Assembly: GCF_008831285.2 (NCBI RefSeq) | Contig: NC_045147.1 | Coordinates: forward strand, 2,502,001-2,566,000 | DNA: 64,000 nt | DNA from: Nymphaea colorata | Taxonomy: Eukaryota; Streptophyta; Magnoliopsida; Nymphaeales; Nymphaeaceae | Direction: 5' to 3' | In this document: positions 35,701 to 44,713 of the stretch, in pieces | How the letters are laid out: every line of letters starts with the position of its first letter | How positions within the stretch are numbered: position 1 is the first letter of the stretch | Position numbers and translations under genes: made by a program | The notes under the pieces: model-generated | The model's input: the letters and a program-made list of their open reading frames with translations, nothing else | Told to the model about the DNA's origin: nothing | Database searches by the model: none

Positions 35701-37387
35701 GAGGTTAGAAAGACTTCCAACTCAAAACAACAAGATTCATCCTACATTTTGAGTCATCAAATCACATTGATCAGATGGCAGACTAGTGCAGACAAGTGCA
35801 TGGACCCTACCTATGTGTGTGTGTGTCTGTGTGTTTGATTGTGCGTGTTGCACACAAACAAATAATTAACCATGCAATAAACACAAATGTTCTTTCAAAA
35901 AATATGTCTAACCTTGTAGAAATAGCCTCCAGCAGCCTCCTCAGTACCGGCAAAGAAGCTTCCCATCATGACAGTGGATGCTCCCAATGACAAGGCTTTG
36001 ACAATATGCCCCGAGTTTTGGATACCTCCATCGGCAATAATAGGAACCCCACTTTGACTAGCAATGCTTGCAACCTTATAAACTGCAGTTGCCTACACGC
36101 AACAAAAATGGGTGAAAAAATAAACGATACAAAAAAAAAAGTAGAATCTACAGAAAAGTAAGTAAATTCAATTTTCTCTGACTCAGAAAAGACATAATAT
36201 AATGCAAAAAAAATTGTAGAAATAATATAATTCTTCCAGACGATTGTTAATATCTTAGTTGCATTTAAAACCAGCTATGTGATTACAAAGGTGTTACAGA
36301 GACGATCATTCAATCATATGAATTCACCAGAGAATAATCAATTCAAGAATGCATATGTAACAAATAGATATAAAACCTGAGCTCTTCCAACAGCACAAAC
36401 TTCTTGAGTGGTGCAAATTGATCCAGACCCCATACCAACTCTCAATGCATCAGCCCCAGCCTTAATCAAATTCTGTGCCTGGTAAGACGTAACAACGTTT
36501 CCAGCAATCACATCAAGCTCTGGATATGTCCTCTTCACATATAAGATCATCTCCCTTTGGTAGGTTGAATCTCCCTGTGAGCTATCCAGCACGATGACAT
36601 TAATGCCAGCTTTGACGAGGTACTCCAGCCTCTCCTTATCATTCTCCCTGGTTCCAATTGCTGCCCCTACAAGAAATTTTCCATCTACTCCCACTGATGG
36701 GCGTGCAACAGAAACTGGCAACTCCATCCTCTTCTTCACATTATCCCTGCTCAGCAATTCCACAAGCAACCCATCTTCTGAGACCAAAGGTAGGTACTTC
36801 AGCTTCTTAGCAATCAAGGAGGCAGCTGCTTGCTCGAAGCTGGTTTCAGCAGGCACAGAGATAGGATCTCTAGTCATGACATTGCTGAGACGAGTTTCCT
36901 GATCAGGGGCAGCAAAGAGGTCCCTCTCTGTGACAATACCCACAAGCCTGGATTTGGTGGTTCCAGACTCAGTTACGAGAATGCAAGAGGAAGAGGACGA
37001 GGAAAGGACTGCAGAGGCATCGCCAACTGTGTCAGAGGGTGAGAGGCAAAGGGGATCAGAAATAAAGCCAAAACGGAGAGATTTAGCATGGGAGACAAGG
37101 GTGGCCTGCTCGGTGGGGAGGTTGTTGTAGTGAACGATGCCGATGCCACCCAATGCAGCCATGGCAGCAGCCATCGATGACTCTGTGACGGTGTCCATAG
37201 GAGAGGAAACACAAGGAGTGGCAAGGGTGATGTTTCTGGTGAGGTTGGTGGTAAGATCAACAGACTCTGCTGGAAAATCAATGTAACCAGGATGGAAGAT
37301 GACATCATCATATGTATAGGAAGTACCCTGGTTGAAAAGATGCTCTGGTGTGAACCCATCCTTGACTTCCACCAAACCATCACCCAT
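32788..37387 (-). CDS. IMPDH: Inosine-5'-monophosphate dehydrogenase (four coding exons)
   Basis: It catalyses the NAD-dependent oxidation of IMP to XMP, the committed step of guanine nucleotide synthesis; the family is cytosolic and tetrameric. Exons on the minus strand: 37387-36377, 36092-35913, 33226-32969 and 32859-32788, all joined in phase 0 by GT-AG introns (284, 2,686 and 109 bp). Product 506 residues, the usual plant length. Two CBS domains lie at about residues 105-222. The catalytic loop GSGSICTT places the active Cys at about 325. Asp at about 268 (VLDSSQGD), Asp at about 358 (ADGGI), KKYRGMGS at about 403-410 and the Arg-Tyr pair at about 421-422 are all present. ATG at 37,387 is the family start. 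Exons 3-4 have unusual residues ([19 protein letters not shown]) that may reflect relaxed constraint. TTTCAG just before the ATG suggests a possible intron in the 5' leader. Confidence 0.96.
33424..33656 (+). repeat. LTR-like repeat A, 5'-truncated, in IMPDH intron 2
   Basis: It matches copies B (33,666) and C (34,881) from the 'AGTTCAGTTGTATTGGATC' region onward and ends TTTGCCACA, comparable to TTTGCCGCA at the end of copy C. It is truncated at its left side. Confidence 0.7.
33666..33960 (+). repeat. LTR-like repeat B in IMPDH intron 2
   Basis: It starts TGACACAGGAGCTATCCATC, nearly as copy C does, and continues in parallel with it for about 290 bp (GATCAAATTTAGATT, CGGTCATTAGTTGA, TTTGCTTTCCATTG). 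Its right end is less clear than that of C. Confidence 0.7.
33961..34880 (+). other. DNA between LTR-like repeats B and C, partly GC-rich
   Basis: About 920 bp. A 47-codon frame starts at ATG 33,992 ([12 protein letters not shown]...) and ends at TAA 34,135; no family is recognised. The next 250 bp are GC-rich, then the text becomes rich in 'aaccc' and 'gacc' words. Purine-rich AGAGGAGAA lies directly before copy C, where a polypurine tract would be in a small plus-strand LTR element. No coding domain is visible, so a TRIM or LARD relic is only inferred. Confidence 0.4.
34881..35173 (+). repeat. LTR-like repeat C in IMPDH intron 2
   Basis: 293 bp, TGACGTAGG...TTTGCCGCA, so TG...CA bounded. 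It is the most complete of three copies. GATTAGAGCC follows, as GATCGTAGC follows copy A; both faintly resemble a decayed tRNA primer site. Confidence 0.7.
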
Positions 37388-39011
37388 CTTCTCTGAAAGA
37401 CTAGAACCATGAAATCAGTGAGCAACAAGAAGTAGAAAAAGAAAATATTGCAAAGAAAAATACAACTACTATCAATGTGGGATAAACATCAAATGTCCTC
37501 AATATTCAAATTTATCTAAAAATTGGCTGCATCCAAGGCAATTAAAAATAAGAAATGCAAAACAAGTGATGGTGAAAAGGACATACACTGATAGATACCT
37601 ATCTATGATGAGTAGAAGGAAAAAGCTATGACAAGACATCTATATAAGAAGATTATAAAGAAATATACAAGCTCAACATAACTGCCATGTAAAATTGCTT
37701 CTTCAAGGTAAAATGCCTAATTTGGTGCAATCTTCATCAATCAGCTTCACAAACTTAATATATTCCACTTTATCCAGAGGGTGAGTTTGGTTCGTCAAAG
37801 GACTTGATATGTCTAGAAATTATTCAGTTTTTTTCTCCTTCATTGAAAATGGAAAACAAGTCTTTCATACTTGTTGACATGTAAGCTATATGTTTGTCAC
37901 AACCTCTTATGGTTGTTTCTTGACATAGAACTCTGGAGTTCCTATCCTCATCTACAAGGAAAATTCTGTCAGTTCATTTCGCCTCATATCAGTACAAACA
38001 CACCATAAAATTTTCAACTAGAAATTTCCTTCAACTTAGACCCATTAAGAAACTCACATAGCCAGGCTTGGTCCAATTGTGTACAACTTATATTATTGGA
38101 GTTGAAACATATTCTTTCGGCATTAACCTCTTATAAATTATGCAACTTAAGCAATCTTTTCTCTTCCTTTTATTCCTCATCATTTGTTGAAAGTAAAGAA
38201 GATGAATTTGGTAAATTCTCCTGTTGGAACAATTTAAAAATATACTCTTGGACATTCACTTTCAACAGCTTTCACTCACTTGGTGTCAACTAGAGTGAAA
38301 ATGTATATGTGTCAACAAGCATCATCTTCTTTAATGGAGATTCCAGAATACATTTCTATACGGCCTTACAGAAGAAGCATTACATTGATATATATATCAC
38401 AGCCATAAGCAGATCAATTTTGCTGATGGAGAAGAGTACCCCATTGCAGGGTGGAAGAGTATTGATAAATGATAACAGGTCTAAAATATTTCAATTTCCC
38501 TCCTATTAATCAAGCCAAGAAGAAGATGCCATTCATAGTTTCTCTTTGCTTTTTATTTTTCATTATTCTCAGCAACCACTATGACATGCAACTCTCTCTC
38601 TCAACCCCCCCCCCACCCCCCCGCCACTGTATATTATGGACATAAAAAATAAAAAACATGCTTTTTTCGCCAAAAAACAACATGAAAATCAAGTTAGCCA
38701 AAAAAAGGACAAAAGAACACCCTTTTTGAAAAAACGCCAAAACGAAAAAAATGAAAAAATGAGGACTTTTTTTACATTTTTGAATGTAAAACTGCTTATT
38801 TCCATTTTCTAATTTTTATTTGTTGCTCATCTACTTATTTTTTTATTTTTTCTTATTAGTTTCTCATTTATTTGATTTTCCCCTAATTTTTTAGATTTTT
38901 AAATTTTTCAAAAAAATCACCATATTTTTCTGTTTCTTTTCAAGCTCAGCGGATTATACTCAAGAAAAAACTCACTGTTTAAAATGTGAAAATAATATTT
39001 ATAACTATGGG

Positions 39012-39066
<55 letters not shown>
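39012..39066. repeat. (TG)n-(TA)n-(GA)n compound microsatellite
   Basis: Three successive dinucleotide runs. A second TG run follows at about 39,131-39,144. Confidence 0.9.
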
Positions 39067-39069
<3 letters not shown>

Positions 39070-40313
39070 GCTGAAGGCTGAGTGCAAGATATCAGGATGG
39101 ATGAATGGACAGTATAATTCAATAACCCATTGTGTGTGTGTGTGTAAAAAAAAAACGTGGATACAGAGAGAGCGAGAGAGAGAGATGCATATAACAGTGG
39201 TCCCTGAGAATAATGAAAAACAAAAGGAAGGCAAAGGTGCCCTTCCCTGGTTTGATGTCGTGTTTATACTCCTTACCTTTTGGTAGTGATGACCATTACT
39301 ACAATTTTCTTTTTCGCATGTCCTCTGTTCCAAATTCTTTTATACCCATCTCCACATGTCACAGTACGCTAACAAATTAAACACAAGCATGAAGCCCCAC
39401 AGTAGATGAATGACGGAAACAATAGTCAAGTAGTATATTATATTTTGGTTGTCATGCTATTGCATGTTATGTTCCTATCACATCATATGCCTCTAGATTG
39501 GAAATTTGGTTTGCTTGAGAGTTTCTAAGACATCCACGGATGCTGTAACTTATTATCACCACCATGAACAAACAATGTACACAAAGACAAAGATCACAAT
39601 AAATTGATTACTTATATAAGTGCTCCTTTTCAAGTATCCAGGAAGAATTATGTTTGGCTTTAGAGGCAGCCACTTGCTAGGCTACTTCAGAATTCAGATT
39701 CTACGCAGAGAACTAATGGCATTAGAGAGAGAGAGAGAGAGAGAGATGGCCTGAATTGGCAATGTACTTCTTCCATTTGTGAACTCATACACAAAAAGGA
39801 AAAAAATCATACTTTTCAACATGCACATCTGGTTTCCCTTTCAGAAAGTAGAAGAAGGGAAATTACCAAACAACAAGTGAATAGCATTGTTCTTCAAAAG
39901 AATTAAAAGAACTATTGTAAAACCAATTCATGTCTTCCCTTCATTTTCCTTTTAATATCTTCGAAATAAAAGTTTAAAAAGGCTGTTCACCGTCATCGTC
40001 CGCTGGTAATATTTAAGAGACAGACCAAGTAAGATAAATATTAAAGACGAAAAGAGTCACTTTTCTCTGAGGCACAGATATATCCAAGCATACAATGCAC
40101 AGAAAATTTACAAGAGCCCTAAAAGAATACTGAAAATATACGAATCTGTCCAATATAAAACATGATCAGAACACCAAAAAAGACTATGCAAGACATACCA
40201 TACACTCACTGAAATCAGAAAACCCTTAAAAAAGAGAAGGAATACACTACCAAGCAATCAGAAAAGTCCTACAAAAAGACATTGAAAACAGAAAGTTGAG
40301 GAAAATATAAAAC

Positions 40314-40316
<3 letters not shown>

Positions 40317-40355
<39 letters not shown>
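40317..40355. repeat. (GA)n microsatellite; CT run in the IMPDH sense
   Basis: About nineteen GA units. Read in the IMPDH direction it is a CT tract, a common feature of plant leaders close to transcription starts. Confidence 0.9.
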
Positions 40356-40356
<1 letters not shown>

Positions 40357-40560
40357 CACTGGGACTGACTGGAGAAGGTCGAAGGAGCGATGGGGACTGT
40401 GGGGCGTCCACGGACGGTGAGGGCGTAAACGGTCTGTTTGGTGGAGGAGGAGGACGAGGACGAGTATGACGAGCCGCTTTTGCTTCTAGCAGGAGGGAAG
40501 AAAATCCGGATCTGAAAATGAGCGGACCCCTACTGGAAATTGCAAAAATTAAAATAAATA

Positions 40561-41520
40561 ACCCATCACATTCACATCCGTGTCTTTTCATTGAAATTGG
40601 AGTGAAGATTCAATTGGGTCGGACAGCATCTCTGCCTTTCTGTCTAAAATCTCCACTGTCCTTTGCTTTTGGTTGGGTTGCGCGACTCATTTTTTTACGT
40701 ACAAAAGAACAAACATACATAGTGGATCCGACGGAGATGTCACAATACTGAGATGCCCACTAACTGCTTCACAATTTTCGGCACCCAATCTTTTTGAACC
40801 ACTTTTGTGATTCCCCCAAACCTGGCTTCTGTTGATCAGTACTTACTTTAGACGTCAGTGGGAATATAAATGGTTCTTAATTCCACTTAATTACGTTCGT
40901 TTTGATTAACGGGGGGCTTAAATTCGGACCTTATTTATAAACCAAAAGGTGTAAACGTTAGTCAAATTTAGATATGGACCTTGTTTATAAAATGCATTTC
41001 AAAATTGACTAGAATAAGATCCAACATATGTACATAATCGGGTAGTATTCATCAGATCTCAAGACACCAAACTCAAACTAAGATTCGATTATGAAATTTG
41101 CAAGACAAATTCAAATCTGATCCATAATCCATTCAGGGAGGTTTTTGATCTTCAAACTAGACTGAATGGCTTCAAAATCATACTGATAATCATATATATC
41201 CAATCTACTTGCACTCATCCTGGATGGCTCCACAAATTCTTTACGTGATTATGGTACATGCTTTAACAACTATTTTTGGAACTTTTTCGAGTTTGGTATT
41301 TTTGTTTTCAGTTCTTCTATAGCTGGGTGATAAACCACTAATTTTTCTTTTTTTTTTTGTTTTTGGCAGGCAGTTGGTGATGTTGGTACTAGATCATCCA
41401 TTTTCCCTTCGTAATTTTTAGTGAATTTTTCATTATGTGAAATGCAGAGGGGTTTCATAAACTTAGTGTTGAAGATGAAAATCCCAGCCTTCACCTGGCA
41501 CTGCATTGAGTTGTTGTGGT
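40561..41520. other. Intergenic DNA, no gene recognised
   Basis: AT-rich, with a short local duplication around 40,925-41,000 (GGACCTTRTTTATAAA twice). No element ends or coding signal were identified. Confidence 0.55.
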
Positions 41521-41525
41521 GTTCT

Positions 41526-41821
41526 TGTTGAAAAATATAAAAGAAGCAGAATAAATAAGAACAAGCAATGAAAAACTTGTTTTCATTAAATGTGTATGGT
41601 TTTTCACCATAGAAGGCCATCATGAGCCTTGATTACACAACGCAAAGAAGGTGCTTAAATAGGTGACGTTACCAAAATCTTGGCAATGATAAGCATGGAA
41701 AACTAAATCTAATTTTATGAAAAGATTTTATTTTCCTTTATCATTAATTTTGATTTATCTTGTTGGGATTCTTTCCTTGAATCTCTTTAGAAACGGTTGT
41801 CTTTCAACCTTACCATTAACA
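41526..41821 (-). repeat. 3' LTR of the TRIM-like element
   Basis: 296 bp, TGTTGAAAAATAT...CCATTAACA. The polypurine tract lies directly to its right (ATCCTCCCTCAAA on the plus strand). Confidence 0.9.
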
Positions 41822-42211
41822 TCCTCCCTCAAACTGGATGATGAATCTAAAAGTCCAAGTTTGCTGCAAAAGTTTATAAAAGCTAATCATTCCATCTCTT
41901 TGATGGTGATTTGGCGAGCCCAAATTTGCTTTATGAAGTTCTGCTTCAAAAGGATCAAGTCCTTGCTTTGATGAAGAAGATAGCGATGTCTTTGGTTGTC
42001 TGTAGGCCATCTTTGGGCTTCGATCTTCTCTCCTGCTTTTGTAAAAGCTGATCATGCCATCTCTTTGGCAGTGATTCGGCGTGCCTAAATTTGCTTCATG
42101 AAGTTTTTGTTTACAGGATCAAGTCTTTGCTTTGGTGAAGAAGGCAGCAATGTCTTTGATCTTCTGCAGGCCATCTTGGGGCTTCGATCATCTTCTCCTG
42201 CTCTGATGCCA

Positions 42212-42505
42212 TCTTGAAAAAATATAAAAGCAGAACAAATAAGAACAAGCAATGAAAAACTTGTTTTCATTAAATGTACATGATTTTTAACCATGGAATG
42301 CAATCATGAGCCTTGATTACACAACGCAAAGAAGGTGTTTAAATAGGTAATGTTACCATCATCTTGGCAACGATAAGCATGAGAAACTAAATTTAATTTT
42401 ATAGGAAGATTTTATTTTTCTTTATCATTGATTTTGATTTATTTTGTTGAGATTCTTTCCTTGAATCTATTTAGAAACGGCTGCCTTTCAACCTTACCAC
42501 TAACA
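42212..42505 (-). repeat. 5' LTR of the TRIM-like element
   Basis: 294 bp. Its plus-strand start reads TCTTGAAAA, where TGTTGAAAA is expected, a single change. Its end CACTAACA is followed by the target duplication GTTCT. Confidence 0.9.
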
Positions 42506-42510
42506 GTTCT

Positions 42511-43242
42511 TTTTTGTAAGTTATGATGATTGTAGCTTACCCGTGCACTCTACCTTTTTGGCAAATATTAGGGTTTCTCCAATGGGGCCTTCCCCTGATA
42601 TAGAGGGGTGAATTGATGATGTTGGAGGACCCCCTTCCTCCTTCTTCCATTGTTGTTAAGGGAGTGTGATCATGCAGTCTCGAAGGAGAATGATATTAAG
42701 CAAGGAGCCAGGTGAGATTGGTTTCCATATTAAAAAAAAAAAACTAGAGATCGTGGGTTCCCATCATCTCTGGAGAAATTGTAGAGTGTCGACCTAAGCT
42801 TGAAATGGAGATAAGGGAGGTTAATGGCAGGAAGAGGCTTTTTATCCCAAAGTTGGTGTATGCTCGGATATGTCATCCTTTAGCTTTGACTGCGATTGCA
42901 GCTGAAGGGTAGGCTTGATTGTGCCTACATATTTGCTTCACTCAAAGATTTGTGGGTTGATATGCCCTCGAACAAATTTTCTTCAACAAGGGCATCTTCC
43001 TAATTAGAGCATCTTCAGTTTATCATAAGCCCTGCAAGGTGGAGAATCAGTGATTGTACACTCATTGAAAATCGCTGAAGGTCCGAAATGCCCATAAAAG
43101 TGGAGGTTTCCAATCGAGTTCGCCTCTAGGTGAAACTCCCATTACTACCAGTGATGGTCTGATGCCTCAAATGCTACAACCAAATTGCTTCGATGATTGG
43201 TGCTGCATTTGTTTTTGTTGATGTTTTCACCAATGATCTTTA
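42511..43242. other. Intergenic DNA left of Copia 2, no gene recognised
   Basis: Open stretches such as 42,800-42,900 on the plus strand resemble decayed coding DNA. The right flank of Copia 2 contains LINE text, so LINE material here is possible, but I found no diagnostic motif. Confidence 0.4.
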
Positions 43243-43633
43243 TTAATATTGTAGATGTTTCTAGACCTCCCACTATGCTGATCGTGTGAGTAGTGGTGGC
43301 CGACTGATCGTGTGAGAAAGAAGTGCCATATGGTGATCGTGTGAGAAAGAAGCAGTGGCTGAACCACCCACTATGCTGATCCACTGTGCTGAGCGTGTGA
43401 GGAAGAAGTTTCTAGAAAGTGCTGATCGTGCAGACGTGAGAAAAGAAGTGCTGATCAGTTCAAGAACCACCCAGCGAGAAGTGTTGTGAGAAAAAGGTGT
43501 CGATCGTGGGATCTCCTTTATCATGTAACATGTAACTGTAAAATCCCTGCTTGATGTATAAAAGGACACACACATAACAATGAAAAATGGTGAAAAACGA
43601 GAAGTTTTCTTCCAATCTTCATTTTCCTTTTTA
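43243..43633 (+). repeat. 5' LTR of Copia 2
   Basis: About 391 bp. It has a TATA box (TATAAAAGG, 43,557-43,565) and an upstream array of TGATCGTGTGAG-type words. The tRNA primer site follows immediately. By eye about 3-4% different from the 3' LTR, plus indels. Confidence 0.88.
43262..43510 (+). promoter_or_regulatory. U3 repeat array upstream of the Copia 2 TATA box
   Basis: The word GCTGATCGTGTGAGAAAGAA and shortened variants (TGATCGTGTGAG, CTGAGCGTGTGAGGAAGAAG, CTGATCGTGCAGACGTGAGA, GTCGATCGTGG) recurs at least six times in about 250 bp, upstream of the TATA box at 43,557. Tandem U3 motifs act as enhancers in some plant Copia elements; that role here is inferred from position only. Confidence 0.6.
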
Positions 43634-43646
43634 TGGTATCAGAGCC
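43634..43646 (+). other. Primer-binding site of Copia 2
   Basis: TGGTATCAGAGCC, complementary to the 3' end of initiator methionine tRNA, directly after the 5' LTR. Confidence 0.95.
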
Positions 43647-43668
43647 ATTGTAAAGAAAGGTCTCGCCC

Positions 43669-44713
43669 ATGGCTTCTCCCATTGCTCACATCGCCTCAAA
43701 CCAGAAGTTTCCTTACCCATATACATTGAATGTAGCCAATTTCGTTTCCATAAAGCTTTCTCAAACAAACTTCCTCCTATGGAAAACACAAGTACTTTGC
43801 CTTATTGAAAGTCAAGACTTGCAAGGGTTCATCAGCGGAGAAATCGCTGCGTCAGATAAATTCATCATTACTGGTAGCAAGCAAGAAATCAAACCCCTGC
43901 AATGGAAGAAGTTAGATCGACTCCTACGTGGATGGATCACAGGTACGCTCACAGAGGATGTTCTAGGCTTGGTCGTTGGATTGGAAACAACACAACAAGT
44001 GTGGAAAACACTTGAAGAAGCTTATGCACTGGATTCCCAAGAAAGAGAATGTTGCCTGCTGCAAAAGTTGCACACGCATAAGAAGAAAAATATGAATATA
44101 TCGGATTACATCCAAATATTCAAAAGCACATGCGATGAACTTCAAGCGATTGGAAAATCAGTGAATGATCACACCAAAGTTTTCCTTCTTTTGAATGGAT
44201 TGGGATCAAAATATGAATCCTTCATCACATCCATGTTGAAGCCCCCAATTTCATCTTATAAGGAGGTCGTCCCACTGCTCCAAAGTCACGAAACAATGAA
44301 GCAGCTCAAGGACAAGAAGAAAACGCTCAGCATCAATCCATTTTCTACACTCAAAGGTCTGGATTCAATAGCAATCATAGAGGAAGAGGAAAACCAACAT
44401 TCTCTTCTCACAGAAGGGGGTTTTACTCGTACAACCGAGGACAACAAAAGAAACTTGGGAACCTGAACCAGGCATCATTAAACCAAATAGGTGCTCAACA
44501 AAAATCTTCGGACAACAAAGGCAAAGCTACAACAAACAAAGAAAAAGATATTACTTGTCAGATCTGTTCTAAACCCAATCACTCTGCACTCAAATGTTGG
44601 TTCAAGTATAACGATGCCTATAAGGTAGAAAATGCTACTGAGACATTGGCAGCAGTAACTATGGCCTATAACCAAGATCAAGCTTGGTTTCCAGACTCTG
44701 GAGCAACATCGCA
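43669..44713 (+). pseudogene. Copia 2 gag and start of protease
   Basis: An open frame of 265 codons (43,669-44,466) has the Copia gag pattern: FVSIKLSQTNFLLWKTQV near the start, then a region with VWKTLEEAY and a long helical segment, LLLNGLGSKYESF. A frameshift near 44,360-44,460 separates it from the zinc knuckle CQICSKPNHSALKC (CX2CX4HX4C, about 44,554-44,595). The protease active-site motif FPDSGATSH begins at about 44,690 and is cut by the Tekay-like element. The first codons after the break are at 52,970. Confidence 0.9.

Larger units (their letters stand above)
33227..35912 (-). other. IMPDH intron 2 (2.7 kb) containing retroelement-like repeats
   Basis: The donor GTTAGA follows TACAAG and the acceptor TTTGCCAG precedes GATGGT, both on the minus strand. 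The other introns are 284 and 109 bp, so this one is expanded, largely by the repeats at 33,424-35,173. A (TG)n tract lies at about 35,815-35,835. Confidence 0.9.
37388..40560 (-). other. IMPDH upstream region and possible 5' leader; no other gene seen
   Basis: No protein-coding signal was found besides short frames. On the minus strand about 40,510-40,260 is pyrimidine-rich (CTTCCCTCC..., then a long CT run at 40,317-40,355) and looks like a plant 5' untranslated leader, which would fit a non-coding first exon joined near 37,392. A clear splice donor and TATA box could not be assigned, so this is a suggestion only. Other simple repeats: C-rich run at about 38,605-38,623; (TG)n-(TA)n-(GA)n at 39,012-39,066; GA runs at about 39,165-39,184 and 39,726-39,746. 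Confidence 0.45.
41526..42505 (-). mobile_element. TRIM-like miniature LTR retrotransposon, 980 bp
   Basis: Two direct repeats of 296 bp (41,526-41,821) and 294 bp (42,212-42,505) enclose only 390 bp. The ends are TGTT...AACA (TCTT at the inner left end of the right repeat). The exact duplication GTTCT flanks it at 41,521-41,525 and 42,506-42,510. Read on the minus strand, TGGCATCAGAGC (42,200-42,211) is one base off the initiator-methionine tRNA site and adjoins the right LTR, and a purine tract (TTTGAGGGAGGA) adjoins the left LTR. The interior has no protein; it holds two diverged copies of a roughly 170-bp segment (starting AAAAGCTRATCATKCCATC). LTR divergence is about 10% by eye. It would need enzymes from another element to move. 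Confidence 0.92.

Noticed and set aside
36594-37428. Several frames overlapping IMPDH exon 1 in other frames and on the plus strand
   Set aside because: They are shadows of the conserved IMPDH exon.
40247-40591. 114-codon minus-strand frame rich in Pro and Ser upstream of IMPDH
   Set aside because: It spans a (CT)n run, and its composition fits a 5' untranslated leader better than a protein.
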